This document shows positions 39,370 to 53,813 of a stretch of DNA of 64,000 nucleotides, piece after piece. The stretch comes from Pampus argenteus. Lineage: Eukaryota > Chordata > Actinopteri > Scombriformes > Stromateidae. Each line of letters starts with the position of its first letter. The first letter of the stretch is position 1. The stretch covers positions 3,852,501-3,916,500 of the forward strand of contig CM072880.1 of NCBI GenBank assembly GCA_036937835.1, given 5' to 3'. Both the position numbers and the translations under genes were made by a program. The notes below the pieces were generated by a model. The model was not told the DNA's origin and searched no databases. It worked only from the letters and a program-made list of their open reading frames with translations.

Positions 39370-39377
39370 TGACGTCA
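39370..39377. promoter_or_regulatory. Perfect palindromic CRE, TGACGTCA
   Basis: Consensus CREB/ATF site on both strands, about 300 bp right of a CpG-dense patch (38960-39060). An 8-bp match can occur by chance in 64 kb, so function is only suggested. Confidence 0.3.
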
Positions 39378-41319
39378 GATTGTCCACAAACGTTCGTTCA
39401 TTCAGTAACCTGGTTTTTTAGTAGTAGAATTTAAATTTAGTGCTGGAAATGTTCCTGATTCGTCCCCTTGAACCAACGTTGCTCTGCTGGTGTCAACACA
39501 TGCAGCCCTCGTTGTCTTAGTTTGTTGCCAGATTTGAATAAATACCACAATCCTCATAAAAAAAACCCTGAAACTTTTCAATTAGAGGATTTTAAGCGTG
39601 ATACTCAGATGTATTTTGAGTCTGTTGACCTCGTTTGTGGCTTTCAACTCTTCTGTTCACGGTTTTAAGCTTTTCAGCCGGATGACAATGGTGTCTACCT
39701 TGAAATGTGAACTGAGAGGTCTTTGTACTCTTTATGAGTTTTCTCAATGTCAGCGTTCCTTTTTCTTCTTTCAAGCAAATCACAACGCGTCGAGAAAGCA
39801 GGCAGGAATCAAACATGTGGAGAAGATGAAACACGTGAGCATAACGCAGACTTTAAAAACCAGGAAGATGCATGAATTGAACCTTAATATCACAACATTG
39901 ATATTAAAGGCAGGTATGACTCAGCTGTCAGTAAACATGTAAATGACTCATCGTTTGTTCAACATGATCACCTGAAAACAGCGAGCGAGTTTCCAGTCTG
40001 AAAACACACCGCTCGTCTGAATAATCACAGTGAACACATGACGTGTCCTGTGGCGGCAGAGACTCTGCGAGCCGCTCCGTGAAAGTGAAACATTTTCTAA
40101 GAGGTTGTGACATTTCACTGGAATAAAAAAACAAAAACAACAACATCTAAATAACATTGTCAAGGATGGATGATGAGGCGTATGCTTTTAAAAGACACAA
40201 ACGTCTCTTTCTTCCTTCCTCCTTTCTGCACCGTGCACCAAGGTCAGAATTTTCCCATAAAACAATTGGCTAGGTCATTATGAAAATTTTACGTTAATAG
40301 TTGTGAATTACCATATGGAAAACTATGCCCTAAAGACTCATGACTGTGCTGCAGCACCCGCCCCTCCCCTCCCTACCCACCCCTCTCTCTGGCTCCATAC
40401 CAGCTTTCCTTCAATATGAAACAGAAAACTGAAGTAGCTGAAAGTAAAAAGACGCTCCTATTATGCTGTACATTGCATCATATAGAGAGCTACTGTCCAA
40501 AGGGGGGTTTGTTCATCAAAACCCAACTGTGTTTCCAGATGCTATATTCTTTATCGCTCTGCCTGTAATCAATACAAGTGCTGAAGTGAGCTTGTTTGTG
40601 CCGCTGGGTGATGTTTACTATGCCGTGTATATAGCACGCACAAATCTCTAGTTGCTGGTGTAAAGAATTCCCTTTGAACAACACGCTGCTGCCACTCTGC
40701 AGCTCAGTGTGTCGGTAAGTACTGCACATGTATAAAGTTACGAGAACGGTAGTCGGTTTATGTCCCCACTCAGGGAAGCGAGATGTTTAGGAAGTCAAAT
40801 TACCCTGCAAATCTTTTTGTTTCTTTTTCCTAAAAACGGTTGAATTTTAATATTGTTTTGATGTCTCACAAACTTGTACTTGTCACAGCATGTTTTTTTA
40901 TCACCGTCTGTTGTCTGGTTCAACGTTCACAGACACAGACGGGGCAGAAAGGTCGTCACAGGGTTGTGTAACACTCGTAACAACGCAGATATCTCAGTTA
41001 TTTTGTGCTATAGGGCAGAAAAATCATTTAGTTTTTTTTAAATCTAGGAGCTCATGAAATATTTATGACTCCGGGCAAACAACAGGATGTGTAATTATCA
41101 TCAAACACAAGAGTACACAATGGTTGCAATCAAGCCACTTCTGTCTCTCTGTCAGTCAACGCGGGGAAAGGTTACGTTTCCCTCCTACTCCGCTAATTCC
41201 TGCTGACCTTTCTGAAGTGATGTCTCAAACCCGGCAAAGTTTTTCCAAATTTCTCAACACTTATTAAATCACTGAAAATACAATCAGTACACGGCTGTCT
41301 AAAAATAAACAGGCTCCTG

Positions 41320-41323
<4 letters not shown>

Positions 41324-41355
<32 letters not shown>
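41324..41355. repeat. (GT)n microsatellite
   Basis: 16 units, uninterrupted. Confidence 0.95.
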
Positions 41356-41358
<3 letters not shown>

Positions 41359-41865
41359 CACTCCACCAAACCCAGATTCCTCTGAAAAGTGTTGCTTGGA
41401 AAAGGCGATGACACATCCTGACACATTACTGTGACACTGGCACAGATTCAAAGCAGCAGACGAGACGTAAAAGCACAACAAGGCCATGAAAAAGCATCTT
41501 GAGAGTTTACATGCAGTATTTCTGTTGCTTTTAATGTGTTGATTTGCCAGATGGGACGGCATGATTCAGCATCGCTTGAAGATGTTTTTTTCTTTTTCAG
41601 TTTGTCAGTGAAGTGAGGTATTGCTGTAGTTACAAATGTGGGCTGCAGGATTGCCATCTTTGATCAGGGCTGTAAAATATGCATCTACACATACAATGAA
41701 TACTCATCCTGTCTGTTTGATGTTGGGTCAGAAAAGTTATATAACAGAGCAAAGCACAAACATGATATACGAGTAAAGTTATGGAACGGACCGGCGATGC
41801 AACTTCATACTTTTATTGTCCCATGAGTCAGAGCAAGACATTGAAGATCTATCTATATATCCACC

Positions 41866-41887
41866 CATCCATCCATCCATCCATCCA
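41866..41887. repeat. (CATC)n microsatellite
   Basis: About five CATC units. Confidence 0.88.
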
Positions 41888-44800
41888 AAGAAAATATATA
41901 TACATATTTACTTTATTGTACTGTAATGTTTGGCTGCTGGATATTTAGAGGCCGGACCCAGTCCTGTGTTATATAACGCTGCCCAGAGTGAAATAAATGT
42001 CTGTTAAGTATAAACACACCACTCAGGAAATGTAATTACCCTCCAGCTGATCTGAATTATTCCTTCAGTGAGCTCTCCAGCCTTAAAACCTCTACATTTA
42101 AGGGCTTTGGAGCAGATTTTTATGACCTCAGTATAATGGCATTGGTCACAAAAGAAATGTTTTTCCACATCGCCACACTCGGTGACAGCGAGAGGAAATG
42201 TGATTTTTTTTTCTTTCCTTTTATTCTAAACTGTCGGTGCTTTTTTTTTTGGAATTGATATACAGTAAGTTGTGAGTTTTTTGGGTTTTAAAAAAAAAAT
42301 CTTTCTTATCATCTCCTTCAGTAGACGAGCAGCTCGGGGCAGATTTAAGGCTCCAGGAGTAGATCAAGCTCTCCTATTACTTGACGTAGGATACGATTAT
42401 ACAGACATACTGTAAGAAGTATCTCGATAGCTGCTACAGATACATTTACTGCATATGTTAAGACTCACTTTGAGATGACAACGAGTACATTTAAACATCT
42501 GACCACTCCACTATAACACATAGGAGCATTTTCCTAATCTGGAGACTCTATTGATCAGTTATCGATTTGACAAGCTAATCTGTCTGTTACAAATCGCCGT
42601 TAAAAATACGCTGTTGTTAAGGTGCGGTTAGGTTTAAGGAAAGATGTCACGGCTACAGTAATAATGAACTAGTGAACTTTATCTCGCGCTAAAGCCATCT
42701 TCATGCTCACACTTTCTGCTCTCCATCAGCTGCCAGCTTAGAGATGTCCTGTAGTGCCTCTGAATTGAAATTGATTAAAACAACTTCTGTCAGTGCGGTT
42801 GGAACATTTTGGCACTAAAAAGCTGCAGTCAGGACAAATATTATTGAGGTAACTTTCTCCACTTCCTACTCGTGCTCTTCAATAAAACTATGGCAACACA
42901 TAATATATATATTTTCCTTTCCTATTTTCTTTTTCCTGTTATGCATGTGAAGTTTCCATCTCCATGCTGCTCTACCCAGCTGCTTCTCATTATTACCACA
43001 GCGGTAAGTAACAAGGCAGGTTAATGTACTTGCTGTCTGATATAGTGCAGCTGTTTGGTTGTTATTGCTTGTGCAATTAGATGTTTAATGCTCGTTGCTT
43101 TCTTTGGTAGAATATGCATAAAAGCACAATAGACTCTCGCTAATTGCACCATGTGTACTTCGAATCACAGCAGCATCACCTTCAACTTTACCTTTCTGCC
43201 GTTAACTCAGGTGGCTACTCTTCAAGCCACTTTCAACCTCTTGTATACCTGCTGTAGCGCCTCATCACTCTGCTTTGTGCCACTGGAGGCTAACAATTTC
43301 ACCGAGGGCTGATGTTGGCAGATCTGTGTGTGTCAAAAATCAAAGAGTGAGCAACACTGGCTCCTTCACAGAGAAAGGAAGGAAAATCAGCTTAGATGAG
43401 ACGGCTGAAGCCAGAGAGCAAGTGAGTGGGACAGGCAGAGACGTAGGAGACTAGAGACAGCTCCTTGTGTGGATCTGCAATAACAGCTGGCGAGTCTCTG
43501 ATAAAATAAAAAAGGCAGAAAAACATGAGAAGTAGGAAAAGAAATGCAGAAAATAAAACTTACAGGAGTTTGTTCTCATTTTGCTGCATGTTTTCTGTGA
43601 ATCAGGATGCTGAGCTACAGAAAGGATTGTATAGACCATATAGAGTGATTAATTGCTTTAGTTCAACACTAATCACCCGCCATATGTTACTGTTTAGATC
43701 CTTCCCATATTGCTTTAATAAATTCATTACATCCAGTGCAGTTAAACCATTTAGATTTGTTTGTCATTTGTGATAAAGCAATTATATATTTTCCTGCTAA
43801 TTTTTTTATTTTTTATTTTTTTTATGAATGGGAAGCTAAAAATAAAGCTAAACCTGGCAGGTCAATCGCTTTCAACCATCGTCATTGTTAAAAACGCAGT
43901 CAGGATGATGTTTCTGGATGTGAGTCTTATCTGTGAATGTGCTGCTGTCCTGAGCGCCTGAATCAGAGCTAACACGGAAGAAGAGGCTTGCCAATAGATA
44001 AAGAGAAGGAGACCGACAGCTAAATTATCTGCCTGCAAAGACCTGGCGGTAGAATGTAATTACTGGATGAATGGACAAAGCATCTGTCTTTCTCCGGGCT
44101 TCTTCTGGTGAGATCTCTGAGGATGGAGAGCGGGGCGTCGTTGAGGGAAGGGAGGAGGGAAAAATGTGCAGGAAAAAGGTGAAGAAACAAAGGTCAGGAG
44201 ACCGCTGAGGGCAAGTCTCATCACATCATCCCATCAGTGGACTTGTGTTCTTGTTGTAAATTAGCTCAGGGTGATGTAGCCACACAACGTGTTGCAAAAA
44301 ACATATCTAACATATGTAGATATTAATTGGATTTTATACGAGACTAGACCAGAGTCAAACATATAGGTTTAGCTACCAATATAATATACTAAATACTGTG
44401 TTTTAACAATGTAATTTAATCAAATAATAAAAACATGATTAATAACTAACTATTAAGAGTAAAATCAAACTAAATCCAAAACTGTGCATCTGTAGAAATG
44501 AGCAGCAGGAAGAGGATCAGAAAAGCATTCAGTCATATTGAAGAGGGTCAGATTTGGCTGTCGTCTAATCTTTTGGTCATTTTGCACTTTTGAGACGGTT
44601 CCTAACGTTATCTCGGCAATTTCCCGTCTACTGGGAAGTAAAAACAACACCAGAACAACAACAGTCAGACATCAAACCCTCGTGTCAGAAACCCAGAGAT
44701 ACTGTGTTTAGCCAACAAAAAAAGTGTCATCATAACATCCAACTGTAAGCCTGTGTTGAAGCAGACAGCTGGATAAATGCATTAGATCTATTTGGTCTGT

Positions 44801-47800
44801 GTCTGAACACTCTCCAGCTGGTTATGAACTCTCCTAAGTGGTTTGTTTTGTATCTGAAAGGTGAAAGACTGTTTGCCTTTCATCTGACACTGTAACACTA
44901 CAGCAGTGAATAGTGCTCCTGAGACATCGCCAGAATCTATACACAGTCCGCTTGGCAAACACACATTTCTAACCCATAACTCTTGAAAAATAATAAAAGC
45001 TAAGGTTCAAGTTTTACGGTGAAATTTCTCTTGCAGCCTGTCAGACTGCGGCGGCGGCGGTGAGGGTTTCCCTTCTTCTCTACAGTCCGTACTGTTGCTT
45101 CACACGTTTTGCATCCGACATAACTTCCATTCTTTTAATTGGAAACTGAAATTGCTTTTCAAATTGTTTCAACTTACATTGACTGACCCAATTAGTTTAA
45201 CGATTACACTCGCCGAGACGAGAACCCTGCCTAAATGATGTGACTAATTTGGATGAATATTTCAAACCCATGTCTGCAATTAATGTAATTTCCATATGTA
45301 ATGTGTCTGCTTGATTGCTTGATTATGTTTGTATTCCCTGATGATGTCACTGACAGGTGTCTTTTTAGAGTAGAGTAAAATATGAAGAGTCCCAAACAGA
45401 TGTCCCAGTTCATTCAACTCTTATGGATGTGCTGCATACAGGAACTGTGGCTCTACCTGCATTACAGAGCTGTCGAGCTGCTGCGGTTTACAACAGCTTT
45501 ACACCGACACGCCCGACAAATATATTCACTGTCATCCACTGACGCGTCAGGAAATGACAGAAATGGGTTTTCCTTGCAGCTAGTTGCATCTGGAAATGAA
45601 CTGAATAAGATAAAATTAGATAAAATACAGAATCTTTCTTCTGGTCAAACAAATGTAGACTGTTTCTATCTGCTCCAGTTGTCGTTTGCACTACAGTTTG
45701 TGTTCTTTCACAGGTTTTCTTTCTGGAAAGATTTTCAAACATCTGAACTGACTCATATGTTTAAGAGTTGCTCTGCAGCACACTCATTTTCCCCTCCTCC
45801 ACTGGGAACAACATGTTCTTAAATGGCATAGTTCAATATTTTAGGAAATGCACATATTTGCTTTGTTGAGAGGTGGATAAGCAGATTAACAGGGCTCCTA
45901 TAAACGTACGGCTACATCCGGCGGCTAGTTAGTTAGTTAAATGTAAAATCACTGCGTTGGCCAAGAAATAGTTCAGCACTGAATCCCCCATAATCATAAA
46001 ACAGCTGTTTTCACACATCTTTCTTTTTTTTTTCACGGATTAAACAAACACAACATCATGTGTTAATTAGATAAGATGAGAGGTGCTCATAGGTGAATCT
46101 CTTTGGAAAGACCCAGGCTAACTGTTTCCTCCATTTCCAGTCTCTGTGCTAAGCTAATATGGCAGGCTGCTGGCTGTAGCCTTACAGTATATTTAACAGA
46201 CTATCAATCTTGTCATCAAGTGTATGTCAAACTATTCATTTATGTTAATATGTATGCACATTTGCAGATAGACAAGGCTGCATTATGCCTTATAGACCTC
46301 AATGTTTAGGGTCTCCAAAGGCAACGCACCCATTTGTGCTAATCTTGAGGCCTTGTCCTGCATCAATATCAATACTAGTTTTAATGCCTTTAGTTTTGAA
46401 TTATTTTAGTTGTGCTTACATGGCATAACTAAACTAAGTTGTGGAGCACAGGGGGGCTGAATGGGGGCCCACAGCTGATTTCTGCCCTGCAGCCCTCTAG
46501 CAGCTAACTCAGGCCCTGCTGATAATGCTCGTAGGATTAGTTTCCAACTTGGAGGTCAAAAACCTCATGAGACAATGAACAAGATAGAAAATGCAATGTA
46601 CTAAACAATACTTACTTATCATTAACAAGTAAGTATAGTCAATATCCTTCATTAGTATAAATTAAAGATGTACAATGATGTGTTTGCAGAGTTCAGGTGA
46701 TGAGTGCAGGTTCAGGGTGATTGTTAGAGAAAGGGATGGAAACAGAAGGCTGTATAGCTGCTGCTATCTGAGAGCCTTGATTTCCTCTGATGTCAAAACC
46801 TGGAGGAAATCTCGATGTGAAGAATGAAGCCGCCACCTGATAGACTGTGGCTCACTGCAAGATGTCAACAAGCTATTAATGTTTCAGGAGAAGATTGCTT
46901 TTCGTGGCTAAGTGGGGAAATAAATGTTAAACGATGGGAGTTCAATCTTTACCCATAAACACAGTGGTGAGCAGGTCAACATTTTAGCGAGACAGATGTT
47001 TTCGTCTTTCTTTCTTTTTTAAAAAACCTCAGATTTAGCTCAGAGCGCCTTTGTAGTTTATGTGTAATCAGACAGACATTCTTAATCTCAGTCTGGTTTG
47101 CATGCAATCCAGTTCACGATGCATAATTGCAAACGCACCGGGGGGGATTATCACATATGGCTTTGGGTTTCCTTTGTGTCACATACTGAGGATGCAAGAA
47201 GATGTTGATGAAGAAGGAATATAAGGGGTGTTCTTCTTCTACTAATTAATAAACAATCTGCTGAACAAAACACCTCCTCAAAAATAAACCACATTTATGT
47301 GATCCCACGTCTGTCCATACGCTGCTGTCAGTTCAGGGTTCCCTGTCAAAGTTCGGATGTGGAGCTGAATACATTTTCTCCATCACCAGCAGTCCCTCGC
47401 TAGCGCTGAGTAAACCGTTTGTTGAGAGAAACATAAAGGGGGTTTTGCTCGATGGACATGTTTTTGCCCTCAGGGCAAAACAAACTCAACAGCTAGCTGT
47501 GGCTAGCTAGCTGTCTCTCCTTGAGTGCACCTGTGCTTTCCTAGTGGCAGACACTGAAAATTGAGGTCATGATCTTCCTGAGCATGCGAGTCAAGATGCC
47601 TCCGTGTTGAAATATCTCTCATTTTCTCTGTTTCAGGGTATATCTCCTCTTCTATTTGTGATATTTCTAAACGTATAACTTTTCTTTTGTGTGTAATTAT
47701 TTCACTGCTTCGGTACATCTGTAGCTAATACTGCAGTATTGCATCGATCTCTGTGTATTAATATCTATGATGAGGAGGAGCTTCAAATACTTCAACCAAA

Positions 47801-48394
47801 CAGAACGCAGGTAAATTTAACTTCTAGTGCCAAAATAAAGGAGTTAAGATAACGATGCTAATGGAAGATGCCATTTTCTAGTCCCTCGCTTAATTAATCA
47901 TAAGAGGTTATTGTTTGTTTGGAATAAAATGTATAACATAATTATGTGTGCAAAAGGCGAAAGACACTGATCTGCATTAGGCAACATATCGGGAACCATC
48001 TCAGTTCTGTAAGTAAATGAAAGTTGGTGTCAGGTTTAGTCCTAACCAGAGAAAAAGACACATTTAGACTTGATACTGGAGCTCAAAGTGTCTCCTGAAC
48101 AGCAGCAGCAGTAAATGAGCTCTCAGTTCAGTCAAACCAACACGACATATTTCACTTTTATTATCTTTTGCCGTTCAGGCTCGTAATTATTCATTTGTGT
48201 GATGACATGTTTTGACAGAGTTTTTAAATCTCTGACTCCTGTTTTTGGCTGGTTTAAAAACACATCTTCATTTCTAGGTGCTGTATACAGTAAATACTGT
48301 GAGAACAGAGAAACTGTGCCTTTAAACAAGCCGTTTGAACTTCTGCAACGTTGTGACGTTACAACTATATCAGAGTGGAGGGCGGAGCTCACAT

Positions 48395-48415
48395 ACACAC
48401 ACACACACACACACA
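48395..48415. repeat. (AC)n microsatellite
   Basis: About 10 units. Confidence 0.92.
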
Positions 48416-49413
48416 GCGGAGCAGAGGAGAGACATGGAGGAAATGCTGCGCAGCTGTTGGGTGTCAGGAAGCACATTTGCCATTGCACAGCCATCCAGAG
48501 GTTGGATAACATTATCCTCAGCAGTGGCCGTCGTAATTTACCGATGAGTTTCACCCACAGCCCTGGTTTTAACTAGCTGGGCGTGCGTCACTCAGAAAAC
48601 AGCCAATCAGAAGAGAGCAGTATTAAGCAGACACAAAACAAGACAGGAGCCATACATCTGATCTGATAAATCCTCAGAGTTAATAGGTTTGCAGTTATGG
48701 TCGTTGCTATACGGCAGGTACAGTAGACAGTATCATGTCTTTTAAAACTGTGGATCTCGGTGTGTCAGTGGCTCCACGGCTTCTCACAAGCAGGTGAGAG
48801 ACAGCTGAGGCCAGCAGGACCCACAGTGAGAACAGCTGATCCCTGCAGAACCAGCTTGGAGCTGACCCAGATGAGGACGCTCCACTGTAATCAGGTCCCT
48901 GAGGTAATCTAGGCAGGACATTATCTGCTTCACTGCTTCTCTGCAGCATCTGGAAGGCCTCGCTCTACCACCTGCCCTGGAAGGACTCGTACCGCTCCTT
49001 TGTCTGTTTTTATTTCGGGTTTGTTTGTTTGTTTACTTTTTTTCTCCCGGACTCAGCAAACATCACGCAGTCACTTAGACATATCAGATATGTGCCTGAG
49101 AAGCACAGATCAAGTTTTTGTTTGTCTGAACCCGTGTCTCTGCACCGAAGACACTGAGTTCTGACTCTTAGTGACTCGGACCAATAACTGAAGTACAACA
49201 AACGCCCTCATTGCCACGACGAAGGCTCAGCTACTTATCTAATAGCAATATTAAATGTTTCCTGTGCAGGCTTATTATGTTCATGCCACAGTCAAAGTAC
49301 TGGCTTCACATCACAATGTTACACTAATTAAGTATGCCTTATAGGAAGAATATTTATTTTATATTTTAACTATTTCATTTGAAATGAAATGTACATTAAA
49401 ACTGTGTGTGTTT

Positions 49414-49423
<10 letters not shown>

Positions 49424-49452
<29 letters not shown>
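49424..49452. repeat. (TG)n microsatellite flanked by (TA)n
   Basis: About 14 TG units after a short TATATA run. Confidence 0.94.
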
Positions 49453-52400
49453 TGATGTGACAAAAAGTTAAGTGTGATGAAAAGTGCTTTTGTTTCCTCT
49501 GTGATATTTTCTAAAATCACAGTAGGAGTTGGAGTTGAGATGCTGCTGCTGAAAAGGCCTCGGTGTGAATTTTGATTTACGAAGAAAACAACAAACAGCG
49601 AACACAACAAACAGAATCTATGTCCGTCTATGTCATCTGGAAACTAATTTGTAATGTTTCTGACCCCATGTGATGCTGCCAATGTGTGTAATTTGATGTA
49701 CAGCGTGATTAGAAAGCTGTATTGAACACGTTAACTCGACCTGAAACTGATGCGGCCTGAAGGTGATCAGGTTGACCGGATCAATATCTAAACACTGAGC
49801 TTACAAAGGAGTTAAACAGCATCAACTCTTCTTCCTTTAATATACTGCATACATTTTGATCCATCTGCCTTTATAATGTACTTTTTAACAAATGTTTAAC
49901 TAACAACTTGCAAGTTGCAAACACATAGATGCGACTCTCACGCCTACGCCGTCTTGTCTTCTAGAGTTTTGATCAAAGGTCAAATAAAAGAATATTAATT
50001 TACAAAGTCGCTGCTTTCCAACTTCTCCATCATCTGTACAAGCTGCAGAGAAGGATACACTGAAGATCCAGTGTTAATGAAATGAAATAAGCTAGATTTG
50101 ATCTAAATCTGTAAAAACACAATCAGGTCTCAGCATGTTAGAGCAGAAAGCTCATTTAAGTGACGCACTGTAACTCAAACGGTTCCCATAATAGACTGTA
50201 GAAAGTCATTCATCCTGACCCTATTCTTCAGATATGGGTTTAATTGCCCAGAATATGAAGTGTGAGTTCCCCTCACTTATCAAATTAACAGCTCAGAAAA
50301 GGACAGTAAAGTACTTAACACTCGTTTCAGCAGAATGAGTAGTGGCGAAGGTAAGCTGTTTATCAGTTAAAGGCGGGGGCTCATTAGGAGAATAAATCCT
50401 GGTTTTAGTTTGGTTCCTTCTACAGTTTCACTTTGATTTTATCCTCATAATCTCTCTAAACAGTGTCTTTTGACTGTCTGACTGCCAAAATACAGAAGAA
50501 AGAAACACCTTCAGCTCATTTACCCTTATACTTAGTAGTATAGATGTAAACATGTACAACATTATTTACCAGTAGGACGAACCATCAGGTCTCAGTCAAA
50601 GAAGATAAACATCATTTCAGGAGATGAATGATGAATATATTTGATATGTTAAATGAGATGTATGATGGGGAGTCTGAAAACTTAAGATTGACTTTGCAGC
50701 TACTTTATATTCATCTGATGTTACGTCATGATATAAAATTAAACTATTTGTCTGCATTCATGGGACAAAAACGCTAATAAATCCAGTGAAGCTGCACTAA
50801 AGATACTCAGAACTTGTTTCAGACTCGCTTTCAACTGAAAGCCGAAGAAAACAATGTTTAAAATTTGCCCATTTTTTGTTCACGTTTCTTTCATACTTAC
50901 ATCTGTGCCTGTAACATGTTGCATACTGTCTGCTGCTGACTCCAACATCCTGTAATAATTACACAAAATGTGCATAAAAGATGCCACATTTTAATTATGT
51001 TTCCATTTGTGCTGAAAGCTAATCTGCTGTTTTAATAGAATGGATACAATTTGTAGTCAAAGCGCTCTCGCTCGCTGCATGAACAGTTACACCACAGACT
51101 AACAAGACACTAACACATAGTTAAGCGCATGCTTAATGTACACGACTTGCTGTTGCGAGATGTTTTATTCATGCTAGCAGAGGTGCAGCTACACCTGAGT
51201 TATCATATTTCTCCGTAAGTCTCCTGAGCAGGTCTGGCTCGGCCCAGATAACAGGAAACCTGCCTGGAGGGGAGACACAACACCGCAGGACGTAATACAG
51301 GCTATCATAAACCTAGCAGGAGAGACGTCCAGGAGCAGAAACACCTCTCACATAAGGCAAATGTGTCATGATGCAGCAACTCTACGTCTGAAATCCAATG
51401 AATGCATCGCTTTGAATCTATGTGAACTGAATGTATGTCATCGAGGGTGTTTTGCTGCTGCTCTTGTGAGCCATCCATTCTGCAGAGCTGAACAGGAACA
51501 AAGTGTGTTTACCTTGAAGAAGTTGCTAAAAATACCATCTAAACACCCCGAGACGCTGTGATTTGATGTGTCTGATTATTGAGTCAGTTTCGTGGCGTTT
51601 TTAGATTTTGATGAAGAATCAAATTTTAATCAAATCATATCAGGGACAGAAACTCTCACATTTCATATGAGCAAGACACAGTGGTGTCTATGCAGCGATG
51701 CTTATGTGGGAATTTAATAGCAGCTCTGTTATTAGGGGCCCTTCAATACGACCATACACCGAATATTCATGCTATAAGGCTGACATGTTTACTGTGTCTA
51801 CATTGTAAACCATTAAAACAACTTTTCAGTACATAATAAAATGTTTTAACTTGCTTTAATATGTTTGCCTCATTAAAAATGGAAGTTTATCCAGCCACGT
51901 TTGCATTTAATATTATATTAATATTGCATGTCACTACTTCATGATTTTGATCCACCGTAGCTGCAAGTTTAATGACACTGAGACTCAACAGTCTACGGAC
52001 AGTTTATGGTCCAGACTCGTATATATTACAGACCTGCAATATTATACTGTGGATACATACGGATCAAAATGAAGCAAATGGTTTAATCACAGATAAAAGC
52101 AGCACTTTGATTAGCAGGGACATTATTTAGATGAGTCCAGTATTATGTCCAGGACTTTTTGACTTGTGTCTCATCCTCTCCCAGATCTAAAGTTTCCTCT
52201 GCACACTGCCACGGACACACAGCAATGTTGGCTCAAAACGATCAAGTCACAGAAGATAACGCTCAGCAGAATAGCTCAAAAAAACAACACAGAAAACACA
52301 GGAAAGTCAGTTTAGTAACTAGTTGCAGACAATGCCCTTCTCTAAAACGGGATGATATCTATTTCCTCATGTTTGCATTTCCTGCAGAATGCCAATAATC

Positions 52401-53813
52401 TGGAGTTAAACCTGCCTCTTGAAGGATTAATCCTCCATCGCTGCTGTCAGTAGCTCTATTCACTTCCTGCAGAATCAGATTAGACAAAATCCAAGAGTAT
52501 TTATGAATCTAGGCCCACAAACGCTCGTCCAGCAATAAGTGTCATGACTAATTATTTAAACAACTACTGACTTGGTAGCATAACCTGCTGCAGTTTTAAA
52601 GAGACGCCTGCTGCAGCAAACTAGCCGAGATTGTTTCTTCTGACCCTCCACATTGATATAAGGACAGAGTTTGGTTGTACTTCATCTGTGGATGATCATT
52701 ACAGTGGTTACAGTGCATCCTTCCACACCTGAACGTAGCTACTTACATTTACTCCTCAGCTGCGATGGCTTGATTGTTGATATGGAAGAACTCAAAACAA
52801 AGAAAAAAAAGACATTGTGATCAAATGCGTGTGATTTCCAATCCTGGTTGTTGAATTGTTGATCACATCTCTTGGTTCTGAAGCATTACGGTCAAATGGA
52901 TCAGATCAGGTAACCTTCAGATAACATTGATAAGGAATGCCATCTCTAATGAGCAATTTGGCCAGCCTTACAAAATAACACGTCAGCCACAGGTGCATAT
53001 TTCTGTTACCTTATTCTTTATTGTAAATACAGAAACGTGTCACTTATCCACTCATATTATATACCTGCAAAAGGGAAAATGTCTGTTCATCCTCGTTGAT
53101 ACAGAAAACAAAAAACGCATTGAACTCCCTCAAGAATCAAAACTCTCTTTGTCCACCCAAAATAACATCCAAAAAACAAAAAAAAAAGAAAAATACTTGA
53201 CACTGCCACCAGCAAAAGTATAATCAAATGGAAAAAAAGACAGAGAGAGAGAGAGAGAGACACAAAAACAACAAACCTGTGAGCTCAGCTGCAAGAAAAG
53301 TATCAGGTTAAAACGTCACCGGCTTTAAAAAGGACTCCGTCTGATAAAGAAAAGAGGAACAAAGTCAAATCTGACCGGCAACAAACAACACTGCAAAATG
53401 CAAACCAAAGCATAGCAACAGCAAAAGTCGACAGAAAACAAAAAGAAAAAAAAAATTAAAAATAAAAATGTTCCAAAACCACCAATAAATGTTTCAAAAA
53501 TGTCTCAATACTGACAAAAGCTGCTTGGTTTCGACCCGTCGAAACAAAACTGCAAGCAAGTAAAGGCTCAAGAACCGATAATGCACCCGTTTACCCTGCT
53601 GGCTCTCTCCATCAGAATAACTGCATGCTAAAAACTTGAAGCCTGCATGTGAAAAACGCTCAAAACCACCATGTCAATGCTCAATTCAAACACCAGCAAA
53701 AGGAGGAAAAATAAAAAAAGAAAGGGGAGGGGAGGGGGCAATTAAAAAGACGAAAAATGCTTACAAAAAAAAGAAAAAAAAAAAAAAAAAAAAGCCATTG
53801 GAAATGTACTCAC

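Larger units (their letters stand above)
24410..53813 (-). other. Inferred intron 1 of ralyl (about 29.4 kb)
   Basis: Bounded by the candidate donor at 53813 and the firm acceptor at 24410. Contains the hAT-like element, many microsatellites and a CpG-denser patch at about 38960-39060 with a CRE nearby. A Fourier-like dispersed piece beginning TTTCAATTCAATTTCACTTT near 30543 may be another old repeat. The first bases of the intron (53700-53800) are very T-rich on the minus strand. No other coding exon was recognised; the 146-codon frame at 45382-45822 (+) shows no domain. Confidence 0.45.

Noticed and set aside
40683..40729. Donor-like GTCG|gtaagtac on the plus strand
   Set aside because: The nearest good acceptor leaves only a 12-nt exon and no coding context.
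45382..45822. 146-codon plus-strand ORF
   Set aside because: No domain, signal peptide or splice context recognised; likely chance.
50331..50350. Possible tiny first exon, CAGAATGAGTAGTGGCGAAG followed by gtaagc
   Set aside because: Acceptor-like and donor-like borders 20 bp apart and an ATG are not enough; nothing downstream matched.
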